This document shows, piece by piece, positions 56,901-64,000 of a stretch of DNA of 64,000 nt. The notes under the pieces are model-generated. The model ran no database searches and was not told the DNA's origin. It worked only from the letters and a program-made list of their open reading frames with translations. This DNA is from Longitalea luteola (GTDB lineage Bacteria > Bacteroidota > Bacteroidia > Chitinophagales > Chitinophagaceae): positions 310,001-374,000 of the forward strand of contig NZ_JAFIQX010000006.1 in the NCBI RefSeq assembly GCF_017356035.1, written 5' to 3'. Each line of letters opens with the position of its first letter. Positions within the stretch are counted from its first letter, which is position 1. The position numbers were made by a program, and so were the translations under genes.

Positions 56901-58036
56901 CCAATCCAGATCTTTCCGTCCCGGTCTTCAAAAAAACATTTGACATCGTTATAGCTCAGGCTGTTTGGATGGAATTCTTTTTGAAATAGTCCGAAGTTTT
57001 GCTGTTTTGGAACATACAGGTTAACGCCGCCGCGATGTGTACCTATCCAGAGGTTTCCCTGCCGGTCTTCCAAAAGTGCCGAAACCGTACGTTGAGAGAG
57101 GGTGGCCGGGTTCGCCGGCTCGTTTTGAAAGCGCTGAAAAGTTCCGTCATTTAAAAGCAGGTTCAACCCACCGTTGACGGTGCCCACCCAAAGGTTGCCA
57201 TGTTTATCTATTTCGATACTTCTTACCAGGTTGCTGCCGAGGCTCGACGGATCTTTATCGATGTGGTAATAATGTTGCCAGAGTTCTTTTTGCGAATGAT
57301 ATGCATACAGCCCATCATCAACCGTACCTAACCACAGTGTAGCGCCATCGCCGGAATGGATGACCCGGATACCCTTCGGTAATGTGCCACCATGGTAGGT
57401 GTTCAGGGAAACAAGGGACCTTGTTTTGTTATCAAGATAAAAAAGGCCTTTTTCCGAACCAGCCCATATCCTGCCCGACGAATCCTGGTACATGCAATTC
57501 AACTGGTTTTCCGGCGCTGTATGGATTTCCTTTGCATACACCCGTAAAAAAGACTTTGTCTCCGGCTGATAAAGGTTCAAACCGCTCCAGGTGCCGATCC
57601 ATAACTCGCCGGTTTTGCTCTCACAAATACTGGTGATGAGATTATGGCTGATGCTGGATAAGTTCCCGGGCCTGGATTTAAAACGGGTGAACCGACCGGT
57701 TTTCGGATCGAAGCGGTTAAGGCCGTTACTGGTTCCTACCCAGATAACGCCCGATTTATCCTGACTGATACAACGCACATAATTGTCACTGATACTGTTG
57801 GTGTCTGAGGAATTGTAGCGGTAAACTACCATATGGTTCCCATCGAACCGGTTCAACCCGTCGCGGGTGCCGAACCAAAGGAATCCCCGGTCGTCCTGGA
57901 AAATACATTCAATGGTGCTGTTCGAAAGCCCCTGTTCACCCGAAATGTGTTTAAAGCGAAGGTTGGTGAATTGCGGCAAACAAACGGCCGGCCAAAAAGC
58001 CAGGACAAACATCCAAAAAACAAAATGGCAACGCAT
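53921..58036 (-). CDS. Hybrid two-component system regulator (HTCS) of a glycan locus
   Basis: A 1371-residue one-protein sensor-regulator from the ATG that begins a signal or membrane segment (MRCHFVFWMFVLAFWPAVCLPQ); the frame extends 34 codons upstream without need. The periplasmic part is a double propeller of about fourteen 'G.LWIGT..GGLN.F' repeats (about 30-700) followed by a Y_Y_Y domain. A membrane helix runs at about 795-814. Then come histidine kinase (His844 in 'NISHEFRTPLSL'), ATPase, receiver (Asp1170 in 'DLIISDVMMPVMNG') and an AraC-type DNA-binding domain at the C-terminus. Such proteins bind a specific oligosaccharide in the periplasm and activate the adjacent SusC/SusD operon, here divergent at 58259. 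Confidence 0.95.
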   Translation of the reverse strand: MRCHFVFWMFVLAFWPAVCLPQFTNLRFKHISGEQGLSNSTIECIFQDDRGFLWFGTRDGLNRFDGNHMVVYRYNSSDTNSISDNYVRCISQDKSGVIWVGTSNGLNRFDPKTGRFTRFKSRPGNLSSISHNLITSICESKTGELWIGTWSGLNLYQPETKSFLRVYAKEIHTAPENQLNCMYQDSSGRIWAGSEKGLFYLDNKTRSLVSLNTYHGGTLPKGIRVIHSGDGATLWLGTVDDGLYAYHSQKELWQHYYHIDKDPSSLGSNLVRSIEIDKHGNLWVGTVNGGLNLLLNDGTFQRFQNEPANPATLSQRTVSALLEDRQGNLWIGTHRGGVNLYVPKQQNFGLFQKEFHPNSLSYNDVKCFFEDRDGKIWIGTDCGGLNAFDPGSKRFVHYRYNPFNAKSLGSDAVLHVSEDSYGNLWVSTWGGGLNLFNRKSGTFSRFLHNPAEPGSISSNYVQQVFEDDQRRLWVATYYGGLNLFDRKTQTFKRVESDDQHLTHPMGNNFVSICQDKKGNLWFGTDDGGLNCLEQQTQKFVNYFINEEKMPDLRVLFVDSKGRLWAGHAGLYLFNEEKRSFALFTGQAGLSNEFIKGICEDNDGYFWIATSNGLTRFHPEKKSIKKFNTADGLQGLEFEANAYLRTRSGQLLFGGVNGFNMFDPGDIQPDPFVPPVYITGFQISNEKITPANNPSLLANDISYTKKIKLSYTQSTFSFDFAALNFSVPENNQYAYRLLGLNDEWNYAGNEHKATYTNLPPGSYTFEVKASNDDGVWNEVPTAIRVIVTPPFWNTWWFKTLIAAILLAAAAAYLFLKRRLELQKLEETKRIEMHRMQLQFFTNISHEFRTPLSLILGPLEILQKEEPASRFQHHYQTMHRNASRLLGLVNELMDFRKAESGVLKLKVMPGSLEIFLEEIADEFTGLAEAKNIDFSVHVPDKLPQLWFDRQVLEKILMNLISNAFKYTANGGTITVKATKTLHELTPSFENELILKNNYHGKEYIFIQVSDNGTGISRDSIKHLFERYYKITDSHLGSGIGLAFVRSLTFLHKGSISVYSERHKGTEFIVALPVSENDYTIDEKWMQNKKEPVVNIESLDYKYEGPFLTQPEERKKEKGTQQVKHLLIVDDNEELRQFLKETLSAEFFVWEAEDGHTGFLMAREKTPDLIISDVMMPVMNGTEFCKKIKEDEQTKHIPFIMLTAKAAIRSNIEGVESGADFYFSKPLNTELMLLTIRNIFNHHQIIKDHCSKDLHHETKALVHAAKDKDFIDQLLSVVEEQLSNPELDVEYICRQMGMSRTKLHQMIKNVTGQAISDFVRTVRLRKAIQIMTEEDVLITEVMYRVGMQTQSYFTKAFKKEFGKTPSQYLQELRK

Positions 58037-58258
58037 GTATAAAGCAAGTTTAAGATAGCACAGCCGTGCCATGGTTTGGAACCGTGGCACGGCTCGTATA
58101 ACTGCTAAAATAGCTTCAAAAGCGATAGCAGCGGTCAAACAACCGCGAATTTGAACACCAGGACCAAAGGAATGAACAGGACGACAAGTCTTTGGCGGCC
58201 TTCCAATGTAGTTTAGTCCGTCTGATTCAGTCTCTTCTATATTTATAAAACTGCCAAA
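58037..58258. promoter_or_regulatory. Divergent intergenic region between HTCS and its SusC operon
   Basis: About 220 bases between the two divergent starts. It must contain the promoters of both genes and the site bound by the HTCS output domain. I see no exact TAnnTTTG box and no clear palindrome; 'TCTATATTTATAAAA' at 58232-58246 is the most promoter-like stretch on the plus strand. Confidence 0.4.
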
Positions 58259-61200
58259 ATGAAAAACAAACGACTGCTTCGCTTTTCGCTTTTTTGTATG
58301 GTTTTAATGACCGGTATAAGCACCTATGCACAGAAGGCCATAACCGGAAAAGTAAAGGATGCCGCAAACCAACCTTTAACTAATGTTACCGTAAGCGTGA
58401 AAGACCGCCCGACGGCAACGACGAAAACCAATGAAAACGGGGATTTTACAATATCTGCCTCCCCGGGTGAAACACTTCAATTTACTTCAGTTGGATTTCT
58501 GGCCAGGGAATTGAAACTGGGCAATGACGGCGCCCTTACAGTTGTTTTGAACACAAATCCCGCCAGTATGGATGAGGTAGTGGTAATAGGTTATGGCAAC
58601 ACTTCGCGCCGGAACCTTACCACCGCCGTTTCTAAAATTGACCCCAAAGGCGTACCACAGGCTGCGAATAACTCGGTGACCCAACTCATATTTGGCCGGG
58701 CGCCGGGCACCGTGGCAGTACAAAACAGCGCTGAACCCGGCGGAAATATTGATGTATCCATCCGCGGCAGGGGTAACCCGCTCGTTGTAGTAGATGGTGT
58801 GCTGCTGCCGTTTTCGGGCCTGGAACCGGGCAGCGGTAACCGCACCATGAATGGCAACGTAAACCGCGGTGGTTTTGCCGGCATCAACCCGAATGACATT
58901 GAATCCATTGAATTCCTGAAAGACGCCAGCGCTTCCATTTACGGTGTGAATGCAGAAAATGGGGTGATGATCATCACTACCAAAAAAGGCCGTGGCCGCA
59001 AAACCAGTGTGAGCTATGACGGCAGCCGGTCGGTAGTTAAGAATATGGATTATTTCCAGCCGCTGAACGCCACTGAATACATGAATTATTACAATCAGCT
59101 AACGCTCGACAAGTATTTGTTTGATAATAAAATGGCGCCCTTTGGAACGACGCCGGTCAATCTTACCAATTATTATAACAGTCCTACCATAAAGCCTTTC
59201 ACCGAAGACCAGATCAACAACGCCGGCGCAGGCACCGATTGGCTGGGTCATGTGTTGCGGGACGGCAGCATCGACAATCACAATATCAGCATCAGTGGGG
59301 CTACCGACAAAGTGAATTACTATTTTTCCGGCGGCTTTTTCAATCAAAAAGGCACGGTTCATAACTCCGGAATGAAACGTTATACCGGCCGTATGAACCT
59401 TACATTTAATCTGACTTCTTTTCTGTCTTTAACTGCCAATGTGAATTATGGCCGTAACGATTACCAGAATTCACAGGCCGGGGCGCAGACTGCCAGCGTC
59501 GGCCCCGAGGGCTTTGGTGCCGTGCAGGCGGCAATCGCTTACCCCGCCTATTTACCTGTATATGAACCGGGCACCAGTAAATACACCCAGTTCCGCATTA
59601 TCGGTAACCCGCTTTCCCTAATGAACATTAGCGACAAAACAAATAATACCAGCCTGTTTGCCAGCTTTTCGGCCGACATCAAATTGATCCCAAAGCTGTT
59701 GACCGCCCGGCTGCTGTATGGTAATAATACCGAAAATGCCGAACGTAACTTTTTTATTCCTTCCACCACCTATTTCGATCAGTTGAATCGTTCACGCGGT
59801 GCATTGTCCACTTCCAAACGGCAGAACCAGACGCTGGAGGCGACCGTTTCGTATAAACAGCGGCTGCTGAACGCCGTTAATGTGGATGCAATGGTTGGTA
59901 TGGGACAATACCCGACGGCCAGTTTCGGTTTTACTGCCACCGGCGCCGATATGATGGATGCGATCGGCACCGATGCATTGGGTACGGCATCGCTTGGTTC
60001 CCAAACTGTTTCTTCCTCCCGGAACGAGACCAAATTACGGTCCTACTTTGCCAGAACTTCTTTTGACGTTCTGGACCGTTATATGCTATCGCTTTCTTTC
60101 CGCTACGACGGCTATAGCCAGTTCTTCCCGCAAAACAAATACGCTGCTTTCCCCAGCGCCTCGCTCGGTTGGAAAATTTCAAACGAGTCTTTCTTTGAAA
60201 ACATAAAGTTTATCAATCTGCTGAAATTGCGGGCCAGTATCGGCGTTACCGGAAGTGCCGGTTCGCAGGCTTATGGCACCTTCAGTCCCGACGGCTATGT
60301 AGTTACCTTCAACAATGGTGCAGTGGCTTATGTGCCTTATTACTTAACCCAGTTGGATAATCCGGATCTGCAATGGCCCAGAACGGTAAACAAAAACCTT
60401 GGGGTTGATTTCAGCTTTTTAGGCGAACGCATTACCGGGTCCTTCGATGTTTTTCGCGATGACCTTACCCGTTTGATCACGAACGTGAACACCCCCATGT
60501 TGTCACAAATTTCCACGGCACCGGTAAACAGCGGCCACCGCGTACGTCAGGGATGGGAGTTGGGCATCAACACCGTCAACGTTCGCAAAGCCTCTTTTGA
60601 GTGGACAAGCCTTATCACCCTTTCGCGCACCACGTTACGGTGGGAAGAACGTTTTGTAAATACGTTCCTGCGAGGCTGGCAAAGCGAAAAGGACCTCGTT
60701 AATTCCTATTATGTTTATAAAACTGATGGTATTCTTGACGGGGTGAAAGCCATCCCTGAATCGCAACCGGCCAGCGCCCGCCAGCCAGGTACACCGATCT
60801 TTGTGGACCGCAACGACGATAAAAAATTAGATACGGCTGATGTATACCGAATCGACCCTGACCCAAAGCTGGCCATTGGTTTTGGCAATACCTTCCGGTA
60901 TAAGGGATTTGACCTCGGTTTGATGTTTTACGGGCAGATAGGCGGAAAAGCCACCACGCCGGCTGCTGCCTGGAGCAATGCCGTGGATTTTGTTGTAGGC
61001 AGTCAGAATGGTGTTCGGGAACTGAATGAAGTGTGGGCAACCTCCAATCCCACCGGCTCCCGCCCGGGTGTGGCGTATAACGAAAGCGCATTGGGTTTAC
61101 CGGTAGGTACCGATATCGGCTTGCAAAAAACCGATTTCTTACGCTGCCGGAACATTACCCTGGGTTACACCTTTAACTCAGGCAAACTCACCCGCTATAT

Positions 61201-61357
61201 TTCGAATTTGCGCTTGTATGCAGACGTACAAAATGCATTTATTATCACCAATTTCAAATATGTAGACCCGGAAGTAACCGTTGCCAGTGTAAAGGGCGGC
61301 CCTGCGCCGTATCCTATGGCAAGAACCTGTTCCCTTGGTGTAAGAGCAAATTTCTAA
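58259..61357 (+). CDS. SusC-family TonB-dependent receptor
   Basis: A 1032-residue receptor with signal peptide 'FCMVLMTGISTYAQ'. A carboxypeptidase-regulatory-like domain lies at about 25-105 ('KAITGKVKDAANQPLTNVTVSVKDRP'), then the plug 'VVVIGYGNTSRRNLTTAVSKIDPKG' with 'PLVVVDGVLLPFSGLEPGSGNRTMNGN' and 'ESIEFLKDASASIYGVNAENGVMIITTKKG'. The barrel ends in the expected aromatic strand 'LGVRANF'. It starts the operon divergent from the HTCS. SusD follows after 22 bases and a GH5-like lipoprotein after that, so this is a complete small utilisation locus whose substrate should equal that of the glycosidase. Confidence 0.95.
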   Translation: MKNKRLLRFSLFCMVLMTGISTYAQKAITGKVKDAANQPLTNVTVSVKDRPTATTKTNENGDFTISASPGETLQFTSVGFLARELKLGNDGALTVVLNTNPASMDEVVVIGYGNTSRRNLTTAVSKIDPKGVPQAANNSVTQLIFGRAPGTVAVQNSAEPGGNIDVSIRGRGNPLVVVDGVLLPFSGLEPGSGNRTMNGNVNRGGFAGINPNDIESIEFLKDASASIYGVNAENGVMIITTKKGRGRKTSVSYDGSRSVVKNMDYFQPLNATEYMNYYNQLTLDKYLFDNKMAPFGTTPVNLTNYYNSPTIKPFTEDQINNAGAGTDWLGHVLRDGSIDNHNISISGATDKVNYYFSGGFFNQKGTVHNSGMKRYTGRMNLTFNLTSFLSLTANVNYGRNDYQNSQAGAQTASVGPEGFGAVQAAIAYPAYLPVYEPGTSKYTQFRIIGNPLSLMNISDKTNNTSLFASFSADIKLIPKLLTARLLYGNNTENAERNFFIPSTTYFDQLNRSRGALSTSKRQNQTLEATVSYKQRLLNAVNVDAMVGMGQYPTASFGFTATGADMMDAIGTDALGTASLGSQTVSSSRNETKLRSYFARTSFDVLDRYMLSLSFRYDGYSQFFPQNKYAAFPSASLGWKISNESFFENIKFINLLKLRASIGVTGSAGSQAYGTFSPDGYVVTFNNGAVAYVPYYLTQLDNPDLQWPRTVNKNLGVDFSFLGERITGSFDVFRDDLTRLITNVNTPMLSQISTAPVNSGHRVRQGWELGINTVNVRKASFEWTSLITLSRTTLRWEERFVNTFLRGWQSEKDLVNSYYVYKTDGILDGVKAIPESQPASARQPGTPIFVDRNDDKKLDTADVYRIDPDPKLAIGFGNTFRYKGFDLGLMFYGQIGGKATTPAAAWSNAVDFVVGSQNGVRELNEVWATSNPTGSRPGVAYNESALGLPVGTDIGLQKTDFLRCRNITLGYTFNSGKLTRYISNLRLYADVQNAFIITNFKYVDPEVTVASVKGGPAPYPMARTCSLGVRANF

Positions 61358-61379
61358 CGAACGCTTAAACTTTTTATAA

Positions 61380-62903
61380 ATGAACAAATTATTAGTGCTT
61401 CTCACACTGGCTGCTGTTGCCATTGGCGCCGGTTGTAAAAAAGGACTCGACCGAACTTCATTTGGCGTGCTTTCTCCCGTGAATTTTCCAAAAACAGAGG
61501 CAGAATTTGAGACCTATGCACTGGAGGTGTATAAACCTTTTGGTTCTAAATGGTCGTATAGCGATGGAGGTAACCAGTACCTGTGGCATGGCATGGAATG
61601 GAGCAACACATTTATTAATGATCTTCCTTCCGACCTCATCGCATCTTTCCCTGAGTGGGGCGGGTATTGGACAGAAATGAGCGCCGCTAATTTTCTGCCG
61701 CGCATTAATCATGGCACCAATGGTCATTTTCAAAAAACAAGGTTTATCACCCGTATCACCAAGATCATCGCCGACCTGGAGAATGCTTCCATTTCCGACG
61801 CAAAGAAAAAACAATTAGTGACAGAGGCGCGCATGGCAAGAGGCTGGTTGATGTATTATTTGTATACGCTATACGGAACGGTGCCGGTAATATTGGATGC
61901 TTCAAAGATCGGAACCGAAGCGGAAGCGGATCTTACCCGGCCCGATAAAGCCACCTTCGTGGCGGCTGCAGCAGAAGACCTGCGCTATGCAGCGGATAAC
62001 CTGGTAAAAACGCCGGCGGAATATGGCCGCTTCAACAAGGGCATTGCCCTCGGCGTGCTGATGCGGCTGTATCTGTTTGATAAAAATTATCAAAAAGCGG
62101 AAGCCGTGGGCAGGGAGATCATGGCCATGGGTTATAATCTCATTCCCAACTACCAGGACCTGTTCAGGGTGGCCACCGAGAAAAACAATGAGACCATCTG
62201 GGCTGTTTCGGTTGACCCGGCGGGAGATGGCTCCGGAGCAAAAGGCAATTTTAATGCCTGGGGCTTTTATACCTATCCGTCCGACTATCCGGGTTTGTTA
62301 TCTACCGGCCCCAGAAAAGGCGGTTATTCAAATCCCTCATCGTTTACTGCTACCTGGGGTTTTTATGATTCATTCGATCCTTTGGATAAACGAAGAGCGC
62401 TACTTATCACTACTTACAATGCCGTCAATAGCGCCGGTAATCCAACCGGGGTAGTAAAAACAAGGGCCAGCCTGCGCGGGCCGGTAATAGCCAAATACCC
62501 CGATGATGATGCCACGGCTTTTCAGGGCAACGACATTCCCGTTCTCCGTTATGCAGATGTATTGTTAATGATGGCGGAAGCCATTAATGGACATGCAGGA
62601 CCGACCAGCGAAGCTATTGGTTTTGTGAACGAGGTAAGAGCCAGGGCTGGTGTAGGCGATCTGCCGCCTGCCGGCACGGCCACAAAAGAAGCCTTCGCTT
62701 CGTCCATTTTACAGGAAAGAGCCTGGGAGCTGTACTTCGAAGGATTCCGCCGTATCGACCTTATGCGTTTCGGTAAATGGAACGAATATTTACAAGCCGC
62801 CGGCAAAACACCGAACCCCATCGGGGCCAATGGTTATTTTCCTATCCCACAATATGTGTTGAGCGCCGGCAATGGAAAAATTCAGCAGAACGACGGCTAT
62901 TAA
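61380..62903 (+). CDS. SusD/RagB-family lipoprotein
   Basis: A 507-residue SusD. The lipoprotein cysteine is in 'LLTLAAVAIGAGCKKGLDRTSFGVLSP'. Landmarks are 'EARMARGWLMYYLYTLYGTVPVIL', 'VLRYADVLLMMAEAINGHAGPTSEAIGFVNEVRARAG', 'QERAWELYFEGFRRIDLMRFGKW' and the terminal 'FPIPQYVLSAGNGKIQQNDGY'. It is a normal-length member and the partner of the SusC just upstream. It differs in subgroup from the other SusD proteins of the window. Ligand presumably the substrate of the following GH5-like enzyme. Confidence 0.94.
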   Translation: MNKLLVLLTLAAVAIGAGCKKGLDRTSFGVLSPVNFPKTEAEFETYALEVYKPFGSKWSYSDGGNQYLWHGMEWSNTFINDLPSDLIASFPEWGGYWTEMSAANFLPRINHGTNGHFQKTRFITRITKIIADLENASISDAKKKQLVTEARMARGWLMYYLYTLYGTVPVILDASKIGTEAEADLTRPDKATFVAAAAEDLRYAADNLVKTPAEYGRFNKGIALGVLMRLYLFDKNYQKAEAVGREIMAMGYNLIPNYQDLFRVATEKNNETIWAVSVDPAGDGSGAKGNFNAWGFYTYPSDYPGLLSTGPRKGGYSNPSSFTATWGFYDSFDPLDKRRALLITTYNAVNSAGNPTGVVKTRASLRGPVIAKYPDDDATAFQGNDIPVLRYADVLLMMAEAINGHAGPTSEAIGFVNEVRARAGVGDLPPAGTATKEAFASSILQERAWELYFEGFRRIDLMRFGKWNEYLQAAGKTPNPIGANGYFPIPQYVLSAGNGKIQQNDGY

Positions 62904-62974
62904 ATCCTGGTAGCATAAGATGTAATATTTTTAGATGAACAATTATGACCAATCGCTAAAGGCAGAAAACGAAA

Positions 62975-64000
62975 ATGAAATTGAAAAAGGTATTGTTACC
63001 GGCACTTTTGATACTTTCAGGTTGTACATGGAGTTATGCCCAAAGAGCTACAAAGAACAATCTTGTTTATGTAGACAACAAAGGAGTGATTCGCTATACC
63101 AAAGGCGGGGCGGAAGCGGCTTTTTTTGGCGTTAATTATACCGTTCCCTTTGCATATGGGTACCGTTCGGTTAAAGCATTGAACCTGGATCTTAAGAAGG
63201 AAATAGACAAAGACGTTTATCATTTTGCCCGCCTTGGCATAGATGCATTCCGGGTACATGTATGGGACGTGGAAATTTCCGATTCGGCAGGTAATCTGCT
63301 GCAAAACGAACACCTGGAGCTGTTTGATTACCTGTTGGCCGCATTGAAAAAGCGGGGCATTAAAACCATCATCACGCCCATAGCTTATTGGGGCAATGGT
63401 TATCCGGAACGCGATGAACCCACACCCGGTTTTTCTGCCAAATGGGGAAAGGCAAGGGCCAATATAAACGACAGCGCTATCCGGGCGCAGGAAAATTATC
63501 TGCAGCAATTCTTCAGGCATGTAAATCCTTATACGAACAGCACCTGCCAGGGCGACCCGGATGTCATTGCAGTAGAGATCAACAACGAGCCCATCCATAG
63601 CGGACCAAAGGAAGGCGTTACCAGCTATATCAACCGCATGGTGTCGGCCATCAAAAGCACCGGTTTCACCAAACCGCTGTTTTACAATATCAGCCAGAAC
63701 ACTTCCTATGCAAGTGCTGTGGCTGCTGCCAGTGTAAATGGCTTTAGTATGCAATGGTATCCCAGCGGCCTGGTTGCCAATCGCGAAGTGAAAGGCAATT
63801 TTTTGCCGAATGTGGATGTATATGCTATTCCGTTTGATACCATCCCGGCTTACCGTAACAAAGCACGGATAGTATATGAATTTGACCCTGCCGACATTTT
63901 GCAGTCGAACATGCTTCCGGCCATGGCCCGCAGTTTTAAAACGGCCGGTTTTCAATGGGCTACACAGTTTGCCTACGATCCGCTGGCGACGGCCTATGGT
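62975..64000 (+). CDS. GH5-like (cellulase superfamily) secreted lipoprotein, truncated by window end
   Basis: An open frame from ATG 62975 to the window edge, 342 residues so far with no stop. The signal peptide 'MKLKKVLLPALLILSGCTW' has a lipobox (LSGC). The body is a TIM-barrel glycosidase of clan GH-A: 'FFGVNYTVPFAYGYRSVKALN', 'HFARLGIDAFRVHVWDVEISD', 'ALKKRGIKTIITPIAYWGNGYPER'. The acid/base is Glu205 in 'VIAVEINNEPIHSG' and the likely nucleophile is Glu302 in 'ARIVYEFDPADI'. GH5 is my best guess; GH2-like or GH26-type relatives are less likely. The third gene of the HTCS-controlled locus, it suggests a beta-linked glucan or mannan substrate, but the subfamily cannot be read from this part. 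Confidence 0.78.
   Translation, partial: MKLKKVLLPALLILSGCTWSYAQRATKNNLVYVDNKGVIRYTKGGAEAAFFGVNYTVPFAYGYRSVKALNLDLKKEIDKDVYHFARLGIDAFRVHVWDVEISDSAGNLLQNEHLELFDYLLAALKKRGIKTIITPIAYWGNGYPERDEPTPGFSAKWGKARANINDSAIRAQENYLQQFFRHVNPYTNSTCQGDPDVIAVEINNEPIHSGPKEGVTSYINRMVSAIKSTGFTKPLFYNISQNTSYASAVAAASVNGFSMQWYPSGLVANREVKGNFLPNVDVYAIPFDTIPAYRNKARIVYEFDPADILQSNMLPAMARSFKTAGFQWATQFAYDPLATAYG

Noticed and set aside
62935-63135. A 66-codon frame just before the GH5-like enzyme, suggesting a frameshifted start
   Set aside because: The true frame begins at 62975 with a full lipoprotein signal and is open to the window end; no frameshift is needed.
1-64000. CRISPR arrays, tRNA or rRNA genes, insertion sequences
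   Set aside because: Looked for direct repeats with regular spacers, cloverleaf-type sequences and transposase motifs; none found apart from the 11-bp array, which has no spacers.

Overview
The window is from a Bacteroidota chromosome, most likely a glycan-degrading soil or plant-associated member of the Chitinophagaceae type. This taxonomy is inferred from protein style, not from a marker gene. The evidence is a run of SusC/SusD outer-membrane pairs, many lipoprotein signal peptides, an ECF sigma factor, a FecR anti-sigma protein, a one-protein hybrid two-component regulator, and a match to the Bacteroidota -7 promoter box (TAnnTTTG).

Layout. (1) 1-5.1 kb: the end of a SusC, then SusD, a DUF1735/DUF5627-like lipoprotein and a GH43 enzyme with a CBM6-like tail. 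(2) 5.1-16.3 kb: an AT-rich island inserted between glycan loci. It carries a three-gene operon: a SNF2-type helicase with a DUF3883 tail, a DUF1156 DNA methyltransferase and a DUF499 ATPase. These families match a predicted, poorly characterised anti-phage or DNA-modification cassette. The left flank holds a strong terminator and a 77-bp array of 11-bp units; the right flank holds inverted repeats. (3) 16.3-28.1 kb: a mannose-directed enzyme operon (GH2, two GH92 of probably different linkage preference, a divergent GH38-like protein, and a ricin-lectin/propeller lipoprotein) with no SusC/SusD of its own. (4) 28.1-29.1 kb: an Lgt-like lipoprotein diacylglyceryl transferase on the minus strand. 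(5) 29.4-35.3 kb: a SusC with an STN signalling domain, its SusD, and a FecR with no adjacent sigma factor.

(6) 35.4-49.6 kb: a tightly packed array SusD, DUF5004, DUF4961, SusC, SusD, SusC, SGNH hydrolase, ROK sugar kinase, LacI regulator. It contains no recognisable glycosidase. (7) 49.7-53.9 kb: a lone ECF sigma factor, then an AraC regulator, an MDR-family oxidoreductase, a small membrane protein, and a coupled ArsR/SRPBCC pair with a readable promoter and operator. (8) 53.9-64 kb: a hybrid two-component system on the minus strand, divergent from a SusC/SusD pair and a GH5-like lipoprotein that runs off the window.

The genes outside the island fit a common scheme: surface lipoproteins and SusC/SusD bind and import glycan fragments, secreted glycosidases trim them, and dedicated regulators (STN-SusC/FecR, LacI, hybrid two-component system) switch each locus. 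The defence-like operon is the main foreign element. No tRNA, rRNA, CRISPR array, integrase or insertion sequence was recognised.
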